Of a stretch of DNA of 53,106 bases, positions 23,564 to 31,460 are shown piece by piece (positions within the stretch are counted from its first letter, which is position 1; each line of letters begins with the position of its first letter). The DNA lies in the NCBI GenBank assembly GCA_026397255.1, contig JAPLVF010000005.1, positions 1 to 53,106 of the forward strand, written 5' to 3'. A program made the translations under genes and the position numbers. The notes under the pieces are model-generated. The model did no database searches. It was not told the DNA's origin and saw only the letters and a program-made list of their open reading frames with translations. Source of the DNA: Candidatus Beckwithbacteria bacterium (GTDB lineage Bacteria; Patescibacteriota; Microgenomatia; UBA1400; CG1-02-47-37).

Positions 23564-23613
23564 TTGACATGCGGTTTTTGTTCGGGCTAAGATGAAACAA
23601 AGATAAAACAAAG
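23564..23613 (+). promoter_or_regulatory. lexA promoter with direct repeats
   Basis: TTGACA (23564-23569), an 18-bp spacer and TAAGAT (23588-23593). Two AAACAAAG repeats (23595-23602 and 23606-23613) lie 11 bp apart, one helical turn, over the likely transcription start. They are a candidate operator. Confidence 0.5.
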
Positions 23614-23630
23614 TTAAACCAAACATAATT

Positions 23631-24257
23631 ATGCCGGTAACCCTTTATAAACGCCAAAAACAATTGGTTGATTTTATTGCTCAGTACATTCAAGGCCACG
23701 GTCACTCCCCGACTCTCCAAGAAATTGCCGATTCAATGAATTTATCTTCTCTGGCAACGGTCCATGAACATATTGCCACTTTAGCCAGAAAAGGAATTTT
23801 GAAAAAATACGAAGGTTCTGTTAGAGGTTTGGAGATTATTGACCCCAGATATAATAATGTTGGGGCGGGGCTAAGCTTGCCGATTTTAGGCTATATCGCC
23901 GCCGGCAAGCCAATTGAACCCTACACAGATCCGAATGCTTCTTACAGCGTGGCACCGACCATGGTTTCTGGTAAAAAGCGCTCGTTTGTGTTGCAAGTCA
24001 GGGGCGATTCGATGGTGGATGAGGGAATTTTGGACGGTGACTATGTGGTGATTGAAGAAGAGCAGGAAGCGAAAAACGGGGAAATCGTGGTTGCACTTTT
24101 GGAAAACGGTTTGGCGACGCTGAAAAGATTTTTCAAAGAAGCGACCAGGATCAGATTAGAGCCGGCTAATTCGACGATGAGCCCGATTTATGCCACTAAT
24201 GTCCGGATTCAGGGTAAGGTTGTGGGGGTGATCAGGCGGTTTAACCAGGCTAACTGA
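23631..24257 (+). CDS. lexA: LexA repressor
   Basis: A 208-residue SOS repressor. The N-terminal winged helix has SPTLQEIADSMNLSSLATVHEHI (26-48). The self-cleavage site is Ala91-Gly92 in LGYIAAGKPIEP. The Ser-Lys dyad is Ser127 (GDSMVDEGI) and Lys165 (LATLKRFF). LexA represses DNA-damage genes until RecA triggers its cleavage. The window also holds uvrBAC, a natural regulon candidate, but I do not see a shared operator. It is divergent from the transglutaminase-like operon and overlaps the convergent DedA gene by 8 bp. Confidence 0.95.
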   Translation: MPVTLYKRQKQLVDFIAQYIQGHGHSPTLQEIADSMNLSSLATVHEHIATLARKGILKKYEGSVRGLEIIDPRYNNVGAGLSLPILGYIAAGKPIEPYTDPNASYSVAPTMVSGKKRSFVLQVRGDSMVDEGILDGDYVVIEEEQEAKNGEIVVALLENGLATLKRFFKEATRIRLEPANSTMSPIYATNVRIQGKVVGVIRRFNQAN

Positions 24258-24897
24258 TTTTTGAACGGTAGCGTTTGTTCTTGCTTAATTTGTGGTAGAC
24301 ATAGAAAGCGACGGCAAAAACTCCCAAGGCAAAAATAACAACGTCAAACTTGTGAAAATATTGGCCTAAAGAATGCCAATTTTGACCTAAAACCTTTCCC
24401 AGATAAGTTAAGGGGAGACTCCAAATAAATGTGCCTAAGAAGGCAAAGAAAGCAAATTTTTTAACATTCATCCGGCTCATGCCGGCCGGTAAAGAGATAA
24501 AAGTGCGGACGACCGGTAAAAGCCGGCTGGTAAAGGTAACTAATTGACCGTGTTGGTTAAACCAATGTTCAGCCTCATCCAGTTCGTATTCAAAAATCAG
24601 CAGAAATTTACCGTATTTTTTAATCAGCCGGCGGACAAATTTCTCGCCGCCATAATATCCAAGAGAGTATGACAGCAAAGAGCCGAGAGTGCCGCCCAAG
24701 CTGCCGGCGATAACCGTTCCTAAAAAAGTAAAGCGGCCGGAGGCGACCAAAAAGCCGGAGAAGGGCATAATAATTTCCGAAGGTAAGGGAATGTTGGCTG
24801 ACTCGATAGCCATCGCCAAAGAAATGCCTAAATAACCAAGGTGATTAATAATTCCCATGGCAAAATTACCTAAGAAACCAATCAGGGATTCAATCAT
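24250..24897 (-). CDS. DedA family membrane protein
   Basis: A 215-residue DedA (SNARE-associated/VTT domain) protein with about five to six hydrophobic segments. Family signatures are ESANIPLPSEIIMPFSGFLV, GSLGGTLGSLLSYSLGYYGG, and FTSRLLPVVRTFISLPAGMSRM with the conserved Arg pair. DedA proteins are linked to undecaprenyl phosphate or phospholipid flipping and to membrane homeostasis. It overlaps the beta-subunit gene by 8 bp at its start. Confidence 0.9.
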   Translation of the reverse strand: MIESLIGFLGNFAMGIINHLGYLGISLAMAIESANIPLPSEIIMPFSGFLVASGRFTFLGTVIAGSLGGTLGSLLSYSLGYYGGEKFVRRLIKKYGKFLLIFEYELDEAEHWFNQHGQLVTFTSRLLPVVRTFISLPAGMSRMNVKKFAFFAFLGTFIWSLPLTYLGKVLGQNWHSLGQYFHKFDVVIFALGVFAVAFYVYHKLSKNKRYRSKIS

Positions 24898-25705
24898 AAA
24901 GGGAAACTAAAGTTTGGTGTTTTAATATAGGAAAATGTTGATGAAATGCCGGTTTGTTTGTTTCATAAAAAATCCCAATTGGTAGTTTGGCCGTTTCCAA
25001 GCTTTTTGCCAAGGCTGAATTAAAATCAGCCGGGTCGTGCTTGGTTTTATGTAAATCGTAGATATGCTCACGATACCAGCTGTAGGGGCGGGTTTTATTA
25101 AAAGTTGGGCAGGGTTGAAGCACATCAACAAAGCTGAAGCCAATATGTTTAGTGGCAGCAACCAAAAGTTTAGTCAAATGAGAGATGTTGCCAGCAAAGC
25201 CGCGGCCAACAAAGGTGGCGTGATTGACTAAAGCGTTAGCAATAGGGTTAAAAGCGGCCTCGATCGCCCCTCGGGGGGTGCTCGGGGTAACAGTGCCCTG
25301 AGGGGTGGTGGGAGATTTTTGACCGGTGGTGAGGCTGTACAGAAAATTATCGTGGCTGATGACCACCAAATCATGGTTGGCACGGCAGGCTTCGATAAAA
25401 TGGCCGATACCTTCACCAAAACAACCACCGTCGCCGATGACGGAAAAAACCTTCAAATCATAATTGGCTAGTTTAATACCGGCAGCCACGGGAATCGCCC
25501 GGCCGTGCAGGCCGTGGAATCCCTTAACGTTAAGAAAGTCTGCCATATTACCGGAACAACCGACGTCATAAGTAAAAACAGCGTCGTTTAAAGTGAGATT
25601 AAGTTCGTCAAGGGCAGTCTTAATAGCGCCAAAAATGGCGTAATTGCCGCAACCCGGACACCACGTTGGCGTAACTTTGGTTGTTCTTTGTAAGTTTGAT
25701 GTCAT
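24890..25705 (-). CDS. 2-oxoacid:ferredoxin oxidoreductase, beta subunit
   Basis: A 271-residue TPP-binding subunit. CPGCGNY near the N-terminus matches the conserved Cys motif of this family. The TPP/Mg motif starts GDGGCFGEGIGHF and continues to VISHDNFLYSLTTGQKSPTTP. CPTFNK is near residue 200. With the alpha/gamma subunit it would oxidise pyruvate or 2-oxoglutarate to acyl-CoA and reduce ferredoxin. The ATG at 25705 (MTSNLQ) is favoured, and a TTG at 25714 is the alternative. No separate ferredoxin-like delta subunit is visible nearby. Confidence 0.88.
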   Translation of the reverse strand: MTSNLQRTTKVTPTWCPGCGNYAIFGAIKTALDELNLTLNDAVFTYDVGCSGNMADFLNVKGFHGLHGRAIPVAAGIKLANYDLKVFSVIGDGGCFGEGIGHFIEACRANHDLVVISHDNFLYSLTTGQKSPTTPQGTVTPSTPRGAIEAAFNPIANALVNHATFVGRGFAGNISHLTKLLVAATKHIGFSFVDVLQPCPTFNKTRPYSWYREHIYDLHKTKHDPADFNSALAKSLETAKLPIGIFYETNKPAFHQHFPILKHQTLVSLYD

Positions 25706-25707
25706 AA

Positions 25708-25753
25708 TTTTCAATTTTCAACCTGCCTGACGGCAAGGCAGGTTTTCAATTTT
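25708..25753. repeat. Palindrome flanked by 11-bp direct repeats at the alpha/beta junction
   Basis: TTTTCAATTTT occurs at 25708-25718 and again at 25743-25753. Between and partly across them is AACCTGCC (25720-25727), TGACGGCAA, GGCAGGTT (25737-25744). The palindrome encodes the end of the alpha subunit (KTCLAVRQVEN) and leads to its stop codon. The direct repeats look like a target duplication. Confidence 0.7.
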
Positions 25754-27201
25754 GCAATAATTTCTTCTGGGTAAAATGGCCGGCCGTCATATTTAAGGAT
25801 TTTATCTTTAATGATTATGCCGGTTTCCTGGGCAATCAGTTTTGCTAATTGGGCAGTGGAGTTAGATTCAAGACAAATCAAGTGTCTAGTTTTATCAATT
25901 AATTTAAGGAAAGCGTTTTTGGGAAACGGCCAAACCCAAGAAAAGTGAAGAAAATTAACGTCAGGTAAATCTTTCAGAGCGGCTAGAATCGGCCCCTTAT
26001 TAGAACCCCAGGAAATCAGAGTGGTTTTGGCTTTTTTCGGGCCAAATAGTTGAGGCGCAATCAGATCAGAACTAAGCAAAATAGTATCGATTTTTTTCAT
26101 CCGGCGATTAACCTGTTTGGTTCTCTCACTTGATTCTTCAGTGGAAAAGCCGGAATCGTCATGCTCATAACTATTGGTTAATAAAGCCGGTTGATGGGGG
26201 TAGCGAGTAATGTTTTTTTTAACTGGGAAAGCAGGGGTGGTGTAATAAGACTCCCCTAAATTTTTATCGGTTAAAATAATTACGGGTAGGCGATATTTTT
26301 CGGTTAAATTTTGGGCCAAACTGGTTAATAAGAAAGCTTCTTCACAGTCGCCGGGAGCTAAGACAATTCGGGGAAACTCATCTTGACCGGCATTGATGGC
26401 AAATAAAAGATCGCCTTGCCCGCTCCAAGTCGGCATGCCAGTAGCCGGACCGGGACGCATGCCTAAAACGATAACCACCGGGGTTTCAGTAATACCGCTT
26501 AAGCTCAAACCTTCGGTCATGAGAGAAAAACCGCCACCGGAGGTAGCGACCATTGACCGAACACCGGCATAAGAGGTGCCGATGGCCATATTAATGACGC
26601 CGATTTCATCTTCGGCATGGTGGACGATAATTTTAAATTCGTCGGCTTTGGCAGCTAAAAAATGCAGGATAGAAGTGACCGGGGTCATCGGATAAGCGCT
26701 ATAAAATTTCAGGCCGCCGTTAACAGCGCCTAAAGCCAGAGCTTCGTTGCCGTTGACTAAGATTTGGTTTTTTAAAGGAGGCAGTTTAAGGGGTTTAATT
26801 GGTTTTTGGCAGGATTTATAGCCTGTTTCAGCCGCCCGCAAATTTAAGGCGATTACTTCTGAAGGTTTTTTGGCAAAAGCGGCTTTAATGACGTCATCTA
26901 AAATTTCTAAACTTAAGCCTAATTTGGCACAAGATAAACCTAAGGCAAAGATATTTTTTGGTTGGACCAAAGATTGGTCTTTTAAGGAAATCTCAAGGTC
27001 AAACTTTGATTGGGGACTGTAAACAGGTTCGGTTGAGGCCAAAACCTGAAAAGTGTTTAAGCCGCCGCGAATAAGCGAAGGGTATTCGGTGTATGCGTGA
27101 ACGTAATAACCTGTCTTAAAAGCTGCCTGGGCAAAGATTAAACCGGCGACCTTAATGCCTTCCCCCGCTGCTCCAGTAATTTTCCAGTTAAAGCCTGTCA
27201 T
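25711..27201 (-). CDS. 2-oxoacid:ferredoxin oxidoreductase, fused gamma-alpha subunit
   Basis: A 496-residue protein. The gamma domain is N-terminal (residues 1 to about 150, with GAAGEGIKVAGLIFAQAAF and YTEYPSLIRGG). The alpha domain follows (GNEALALGAVNGGLKFYSAYPMTP, HHAEDEIGVINMAIGTSYAG, TSGGGFSLM, GLSLSGITETPVVI). This gamma-alpha fusion is common in 2-oxoglutarate-type (KorA) enzymes, so pyruvate is not the only possible substrate. The last 11 residues come from a palindromic insertion-like element. TAAAAT on the minus strand lies 10 bp before the ATG. Confidence 0.9.
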   Translation of the reverse strand: MTGFNWKITGAAGEGIKVAGLIFAQAAFKTGYYVHAYTEYPSLIRGGLNTFQVLASTEPVYSPQSKFDLEISLKDQSLVQPKNIFALGLSCAKLGLSLEILDDVIKAAFAKKPSEVIALNLRAAETGYKSCQKPIKPLKLPPLKNQILVNGNEALALGAVNGGLKFYSAYPMTPVTSILHFLAAKADEFKIIVHHAEDEIGVINMAIGTSYAGVRSMVATSGGGFSLMTEGLSLSGITETPVVIVLGMRPGPATGMPTWSGQGDLLFAINAGQDEFPRIVLAPGDCEEAFLLTSLAQNLTEKYRLPVIILTDKNLGESYYTTPAFPVKKNITRYPHQPALLTNSYEHDDSGFSTEESSERTKQVNRRMKKIDTILLSSDLIAPQLFGPKKAKTTLISWGSNKGPILAALKDLPDVNFLHFSWVWPFPKNAFLKLIDKTRHLICLESNSTAQLAKLIAQETGIIIKDKILKYDGRPFYPEEIIAKLKTCLAVRQVEN

Positions 27202-27220
27202 GATAGAATCATTTTACCAT
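27202..27220. promoter_or_regulatory. Divergent -10 boxes between the oxidoreductase and rsmI genes
   Basis: The spacer is 19 bp. Plus-strand TAGAAT (27204-27209) is 11 bp before ATG 27221. Minus-strand TAAAAT (27217-27212) is 10 bp before ATG 27201. Both mRNAs would have very short leaders. Confidence 0.45.
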
Positions 27221-27913
27221 ATGAGTGCGCTTTACATTGTGTCAACGCCGATAGGCAACCGGCAGGATATTACTTTAAGAGCCATTGAAGTTTTAGATCA
27301 GGTCAATTATCTTTTGTGCGAAGATACCCGGAAAACCAAACTATTGCTCGATTTTTATCATATTAAAAAATCGCCGATGTTAATTAGTTTTTATGAGCCG
27401 GTGGAAGAACAGAAAATCCCTCAAATAATTGGGTGGTTGAGAGAGGGGAAAAATGTCGGACTGGTGACAAATGCCGGGACTCCCCTACTCTCTGACCCCG
27501 GATTTAAGCTGGTCAGAGCGTGTGTGAAGGAGAATATTCAGGTAATTCCAATCCCCGGGGCGTCGGCCCTATTGGCGGCCTTGGTGGTAAGCGGTTTGCC
27601 AACCGATAAATTTATGTTTTTAGGTTTTTTACCCAAGAAATCAGGGAAGAAAGAAAGATTATTAAATAATGTTGTCGAGATTTTAAAAATTCAAACTCAG
27701 ACAGTAATTTTGTACGAGTCTCCTTTTCGGATAATTAAGACTTTGGAATTGCTACAGAAATTAATGCCGGAAAGCCAGGTGGTTATCTGCCGCGAATTGA
27801 CCAAAAAATTTGAAGGAGTGATCAGAGGAAAACCAGAAGAACTTATCAAAAAATTGAATCAGGGCAAAGTTAAAGGTGAAGTGGTGATTTTGATATCGAC
27901 GATGTCCAGATGA
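27221..27913 (+). CDS. rsmI: 16S rRNA (cytidine1402-2'-O)-methyltransferase RsmI
   Basis: A 230-residue tetrapyrrole-methylase-fold rRNA methyltransferase that modifies C1402 in the ribosomal P site. Signatures are LYIVSTPIGNRQDITLRAIEVL (start), LLCEDTRKTKLLL, GLVTNAGTPLLSDPGF, PIPGASALLAALVVSGL and LYESPFRIIKTL. The C-terminal extension of long RsmI proteins is mostly absent. ATG 27221 was chosen because the family begins there. Its 3' end overlaps the convergent acyl-CoA synthetase gene by 55 bp. Confidence 0.94.
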   Translation: MSALYIVSTPIGNRQDITLRAIEVLDQVNYLLCEDTRKTKLLLDFYHIKKSPMLISFYEPVEEQKIPQIIGWLREGKNVGLVTNAGTPLLSDPGFKLVRACVKENIQVIPIPGASALLAALVVSGLPTDKFMFLGFLPKKSGKKERLLNNVVEILKIQTQTVILYESPFRIIKTLELLQKLMPESQVVICRELTKKFEGVIRGKPEELIKKLNQGKVKGEVVILISTMSR

Positions 27914-29835
27914 TGGGGGCTGATAATGGCCGGGTTGATATCGATAGTTTGAATTTGGGGATAATCGGACACTAATTGGGAAAGATTTAGAATTAATTTA
28001 ATCACTGGTTTTAAGTCAATAGGGGGTAATCCCCGAGCGCCCAGTAAAATCTGGCCAAGTTTGGTTTGCTTGATCAAATTAAGAATAATGGTTTGGTTAG
28101 TGGGTAAAAATGTCCGAACAATATCCTGGTAAAGCTCGGTATAAATACCGCCGGAACCAAAAGTCAGCAAGGCCGGGTAGCCGGGTTGGCGATTCATTCC
28201 GATAAATAGTTCATGACCTTCACTAATCTGCGGCTGGGCTAAAATGCCGGTAAAGGTGTGACTTATTTTTTTGAAAGCAGTTTTAACGGCGGTTAAAGAT
28301 TTTAAATTAAGATAAATAGCTTTATTTTCAGTGCGGTGATAGCCCGCGGATGAATCAGTTTTTAAAACAATCGGAAAACCCAACTCTTGAGTTAAGTAAA
28401 TTAAATTATCAGGTTTTGCCGAAACCGTTTTGATAAGAGGCAAATAATAGATTTTGGCTAATTGGCTGATCTGGTGCCAAGAAAGCTGGCCTGAAGGGAG
28501 AGAGATTTTTTGGCGGTTAACTGTTTTGAAAGAGCGGACAGGGTAAAGCGGACGATGATTCCGATGATGCCAATAAGAAAATAACAGGCTTAAATATTTG
28601 ACGGCGGATTGGGGAAAATCAATGGTGGCAATTTTATTCTGACGAAGAATTTCCTTGGCGGCATCATTAATCCGGCCGCCTAAAAGAGAAACGACCACCG
28701 GTTTTTTAACATGTTTAAATTTATCGACCACAGTCTGGCAGGTTAACTCCAGCTGTGTGCCAGCCTGAGGTGTCAAGATAATTAAAAAAGCATCTTTAAT
28801 ATGATCCTTAATGACTTGATTAAAAGCGGCCACAAAACGATCAGTGAGGGCGTCGCCGAAAACATCTAAGGGTTGAATAACATCTAAGTTAAACTGACTG
28901 GCACTGTCAGTGGCCAAAATCCCCGGCCCACCGGCATTAGTGACAATTGCTAAGTCGTTATCGGTTAAAGGCGGCTCAAGAGAGAAAATTTCCAAGAGAT
29001 CGGCAAATTCTTCCAGAGTATCTACCTGCAAACAACCGGCCTGTTCAAGCAAAGTGTTAACAATTTTGCGATCAGGACTGAGAGCGGCAGTGTGACTTTG
29101 AGCGGCGACTTTGCCTTTGGTGGTCAGGCCGCCGAAAATAACCACAATGGGTTTAATCCGGCTAACCCGGCTGGCAATTTTTAAAAATTCCGCTGGGTCG
29201 GCAAAAGACTCAAGATATAAACCGATAACTTTAGTGTTTTTATCAGTTGATAGGTAGGAAAGCAGGCCATTTTCGGTGATGCCAATCCGGTTGCCTAAAC
29301 TCGCGAATTTGGAAAAACCCAGATGCTCGGTTTTAGCCCAATCAAATAAGAAGGAACCAATAGCGCCGGATTGAGTCACTAAACTGATGTTTCCAGCCGG
29401 CGGGGCGGTTTTAGCAAAGGTCAGGTCTAAACCTGCCTGAGGATGGGCATAACCCAGGCAGTTCGGGCCTAAAACTTCCAGGGAAGAGTTGGCTATTTTC
29501 GCCTTAATTTCGCCTTCAAGGAGAGAACCTGCAGGGCCGATTTCCGAAAATCCGGAAGAAATAATAATCACGGAATTAACTTTTTTATTAAGACAGTTTG
29601 AGATTACTAGTGGAATAAAAGCGGCGGGAATGACGATGACGACTTGATCAACAGAATCAGGAATGGCTGTAACTGAAGCAAAGCAAGGACGGTTAAGCAC
29701 GTGCTTGTATTTGGGATTAACCGGGTAAACCGGACGAGAATAATTCAATAATTTAGAAAAAATTTGGTAACCGAGTTTGGATTTATTAGGAGAAGCGCCG
29801 ACAACCGCGATTGATCGAGGAGAAAATAGATTCAT
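27859..29835 (-). CDS. ADP-forming acyl-CoA (acetyl-CoA) synthetase, fused alpha-beta
   Basis: A 658-residue enzyme that turns acyl-CoA, ADP and phosphate into acid, CoA and ATP. The CoA-binding domain (SPRSIAVVGASPNKSKLGY, GPNCLGY) is followed by the succinyl-CoA-ligase-like domains (SLVTQSGAIG, SHTAALSPDRK with His248 as the likely phosphohistidine) and a C-terminal ATP-grasp domain (GFPIVLKTDSSAGYHRTEN). With the oxidoreductase it forms the usual fermentative acetate-ATP route. Residues 101-108 (PAGSLLEG) are encoded by a RAYT-type palindrome with no family length change. It overlaps gpmI by 4 bp. Confidence 0.9.
   Translation of the reverse strand: MNLFSPRSIAVVGASPNKSKLGYQIFSKLLNYSRPVYPVNPKYKHVLNRPCFASVTAIPDSVDQVVIVIPAAFIPLVISNCLNKKVNSVIIISSGFSEIGPAGSLLEGEIKAKIANSSLEVLGPNCLGYAHPQAGLDLTFAKTAPPAGNISLVTQSGAIGSFLFDWAKTEHLGFSKFASLGNRIGITENGLLSYLSTDKNTKVIGLYLESFADPAEFLKIASRVSRIKPIVVIFGGLTTKGKVAAQSHTAALSPDRKIVNTLLEQAGCLQVDTLEEFADLLEIFSLEPPLTDNDLAIVTNAGGPGILATDSASQFNLDVIQPLDVFGDALTDRFVAAFNQVIKDHIKDAFLIILTPQAGTQLELTCQTVVDKFKHVKKPVVVSLLGGRINDAAKEILRQNKIATIDFPQSAVKYLSLLFSYWHHRNHRPLYPVRSFKTVNRQKISLPSGQLSWHQISQLAKIYYLPLIKTVSAKPDNLIYLTQELGFPIVLKTDSSAGYHRTENKAIYLNLKSLTAVKTAFKKISHTFTGILAQPQISEGHELFIGMNRQPGYPALLTFGSGGIYTELYQDIVRTFLPTNQTIILNLIKQTKLGQILLGARGLPPIDLKPVIKLILNLSQLVSDYPQIQTIDINPAIISPHHLDIVDIKITTSPLTLP
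29513..29535. repeat. RAYT-type palindrome inside the acyl-CoA synthetase gene
   Basis: CCTTCAAG, loop GAGAGAA, CCTGCAGG. The left arm has diverged by two bases from the best palindrome, while the loop and right arm are intact. Confidence 0.75.
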
Positions 29836-31460
29836 AGTAAGGTCTTGCCGGTCATTGATTCAGGTTTAGGCAGATGTAATATTTTTAAAACAGTCGGCGC
29901 CACGTCAGCCAAAATTCCTAGACCAGTGCTACTCGTCTGAACTGGCCAATTATTGCTGACAGCGATAAACGGGACAGGATTGGCAGAATGTTCGGTGTCG
30001 ACAGCGCCGGTTTGCAGATTAATTAATTCTTCAGCATTACCGTGGTCGGCGGTAATTAAGGCGGTACCATTTAAGGATAAAATAGTGGGAATAGTTTGAC
30101 TTAAAAATAAATCGACGGCTTCACAGGCTTTGATGGTGGCGGCCAGGCTGCCGGTGTGGGCGACCATATCCGGGCAAGCAAGGTTAATTGCGATAAACGA
30201 GTATTGTTTTTCTTTTAATTTGTTATTAAGAATTTGCGTTAATTTGGGTGTGGACATTTCCGGTTGTAAATCATAAGTGGCGATCTTAGGAGAAGGAGTA
30301 ATTTCCCAATCTTCGCCGCTAAACGGTTGTTCCCTTAGGCCGTTGAAATAGTAAGTCACGAATCTTTCTTTTTCCGTCTCGGCAATCTTAAGCTGGGTTA
30401 AATTAGCTTCGCTTAAGATGCGGGAGAGCGGTAGATCTACATGCATTGGTTTGAAGGCCACCTGAACGGGTAAACCTGATTGATATTCAGTCATAGTCGA
30501 GAAAAATAGATTCTTTAAAAACAGATGGCGCTTAAACGGCGGAGAAACTGAGGCTTTTTGCGGTAAGTGGCTATGAAGGTATTTATCGGACAGGGGATCA
30601 AATGCCAGTTCGTTGGCTTTTGCCTCAAAATCCGGTAAAACAAAAGCTTTAGTGAGCTGACGCGGCCGGTCAACCCGAAAATTATAAAAAATAACGGCGT
30701 CGTTGTCCTTGATTAAAGATAGTGGTGTCCCGCTCCCATCAGTAATAATCGTTGGCTCGATAAATTCATCGCTTTTACCACTAGCATAGGAGTTTTCGAC
30801 TGCCTGAGAAGGAGTGAGGACTTTTTTACCAACGCCTTCGGTTAAGCACAAATAGGCTTTTTCTGTCCTGTCCCAGCGAAAATCACGGTCCATGGCATAA
30901 TAGCGGCCGGTGACGGAAGCAATTTTGCCAATCCCCATTTCTTTCAAGTGCTGTTCAATTTGAGCGAGGTAAATTTGTGAGGTAGTTGGCGGAGAGTCCC
31001 GGCCGTCGGTAAAAAGATGCAGAGAAAGCTTGGAGATATTCTGCAATTTAGCTAATTTAATCAAAGCAAACAAGTGTTCGTTATTGGCGTGAACCCCGCC
31101 GGAGCCAACTAAGCCTAACAGATGAAGATAACTATGGTTAGTCTTGGCATAAGTAATTGTTTTTAAAAGCGTTTCATTCTGGAAAAAACTGCCGTCGGCA
31201 ATGGCGGTATTAATCCGAGGCAGGTCCTGAAAAACGATTTGTCCGGCGCCCAAATTGATATGGCCAACTTCGGTATTACCGTCATCTCCATGAGGTAAAC
31301 CGACGGCCTCCCCTGAGGCAATTAACTGAGTTGATGGATAGGCATGAAGAAGTTTATTGAAATAAGGAATTTGGGCTTGGGTAATGGCATTGCCTGGACT
31401 AGGCGGAGCAATCCCCCAACCGTCCATGATTATTAAAACCACCGGGTTATAATTGTTCAT
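29832..31460 (-). CDS. gpmI: 2,3-bisphosphoglycerate-independent phosphoglycerate mutase
   Basis: A 542-residue alkaline-phosphatase-superfamily enzyme that interconverts 3- and 2-phosphoglycerate. The first metal motif is LIIMDGWGIAP (Asp13). The nucleophile motif, usually GNSEVGH, reads GNTEVGH with Thr63 in place of the phosphoserine. Later metal ligands are in ITADHGNAEEL and TEHSANPVPF. ATG 31460 was chosen because the family starts at this point and longer forms run into eno. It overlaps eno by 14 bp and is the third gene of pps-eno-gpmI-acyl-CoA synthetase. Confidence 0.93.
   Translation of the reverse strand: MNNYNPVVLIIMDGWGIAPPSPGNAITQAQIPYFNKLLHAYPSTQLIASGEAVGLPHGDDGNTEVGHINLGAGQIVFQDLPRINTAIADGSFFQNETLLKTITYAKTNHSYLHLLGLVGSGGVHANNEHLFALIKLAKLQNISKLSLHLFTDGRDSPPTTSQIYLAQIEQHLKEMGIGKIASVTGRYYAMDRDFRWDRTEKAYLCLTEGVGKKVLTPSQAVENSYASGKSDEFIEPTIITDGSGTPLSLIKDNDAVIFYNFRVDRPRQLTKAFVLPDFEAKANELAFDPLSDKYLHSHLPQKASVSPPFKRHLFLKNLFFSTMTEYQSGLPVQVAFKPMHVDLPLSRILSEANLTQLKIAETEKERFVTYYFNGLREQPFSGEDWEITPSPKIATYDLQPEMSTPKLTQILNNKLKEKQYSFIAINLACPDMVAHTGSLAATIKACEAVDLFLSQTIPTILSLNGTALITADHGNAEELINLQTGAVDTEHSANPVPFIAVSNNWPVQTSSTGLGILADVAPTVLKILHLPKPESMTGKTLL

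Noticed and set aside
26108-26132. Possible extra copy of the RAYT palindrome in the oxidoreductase gene
   Set aside because: It shares GGTTCTCTC and a CCTGT-like start, but the arms do not pair and spacing differs. It is best explained by chance in coding sequence.
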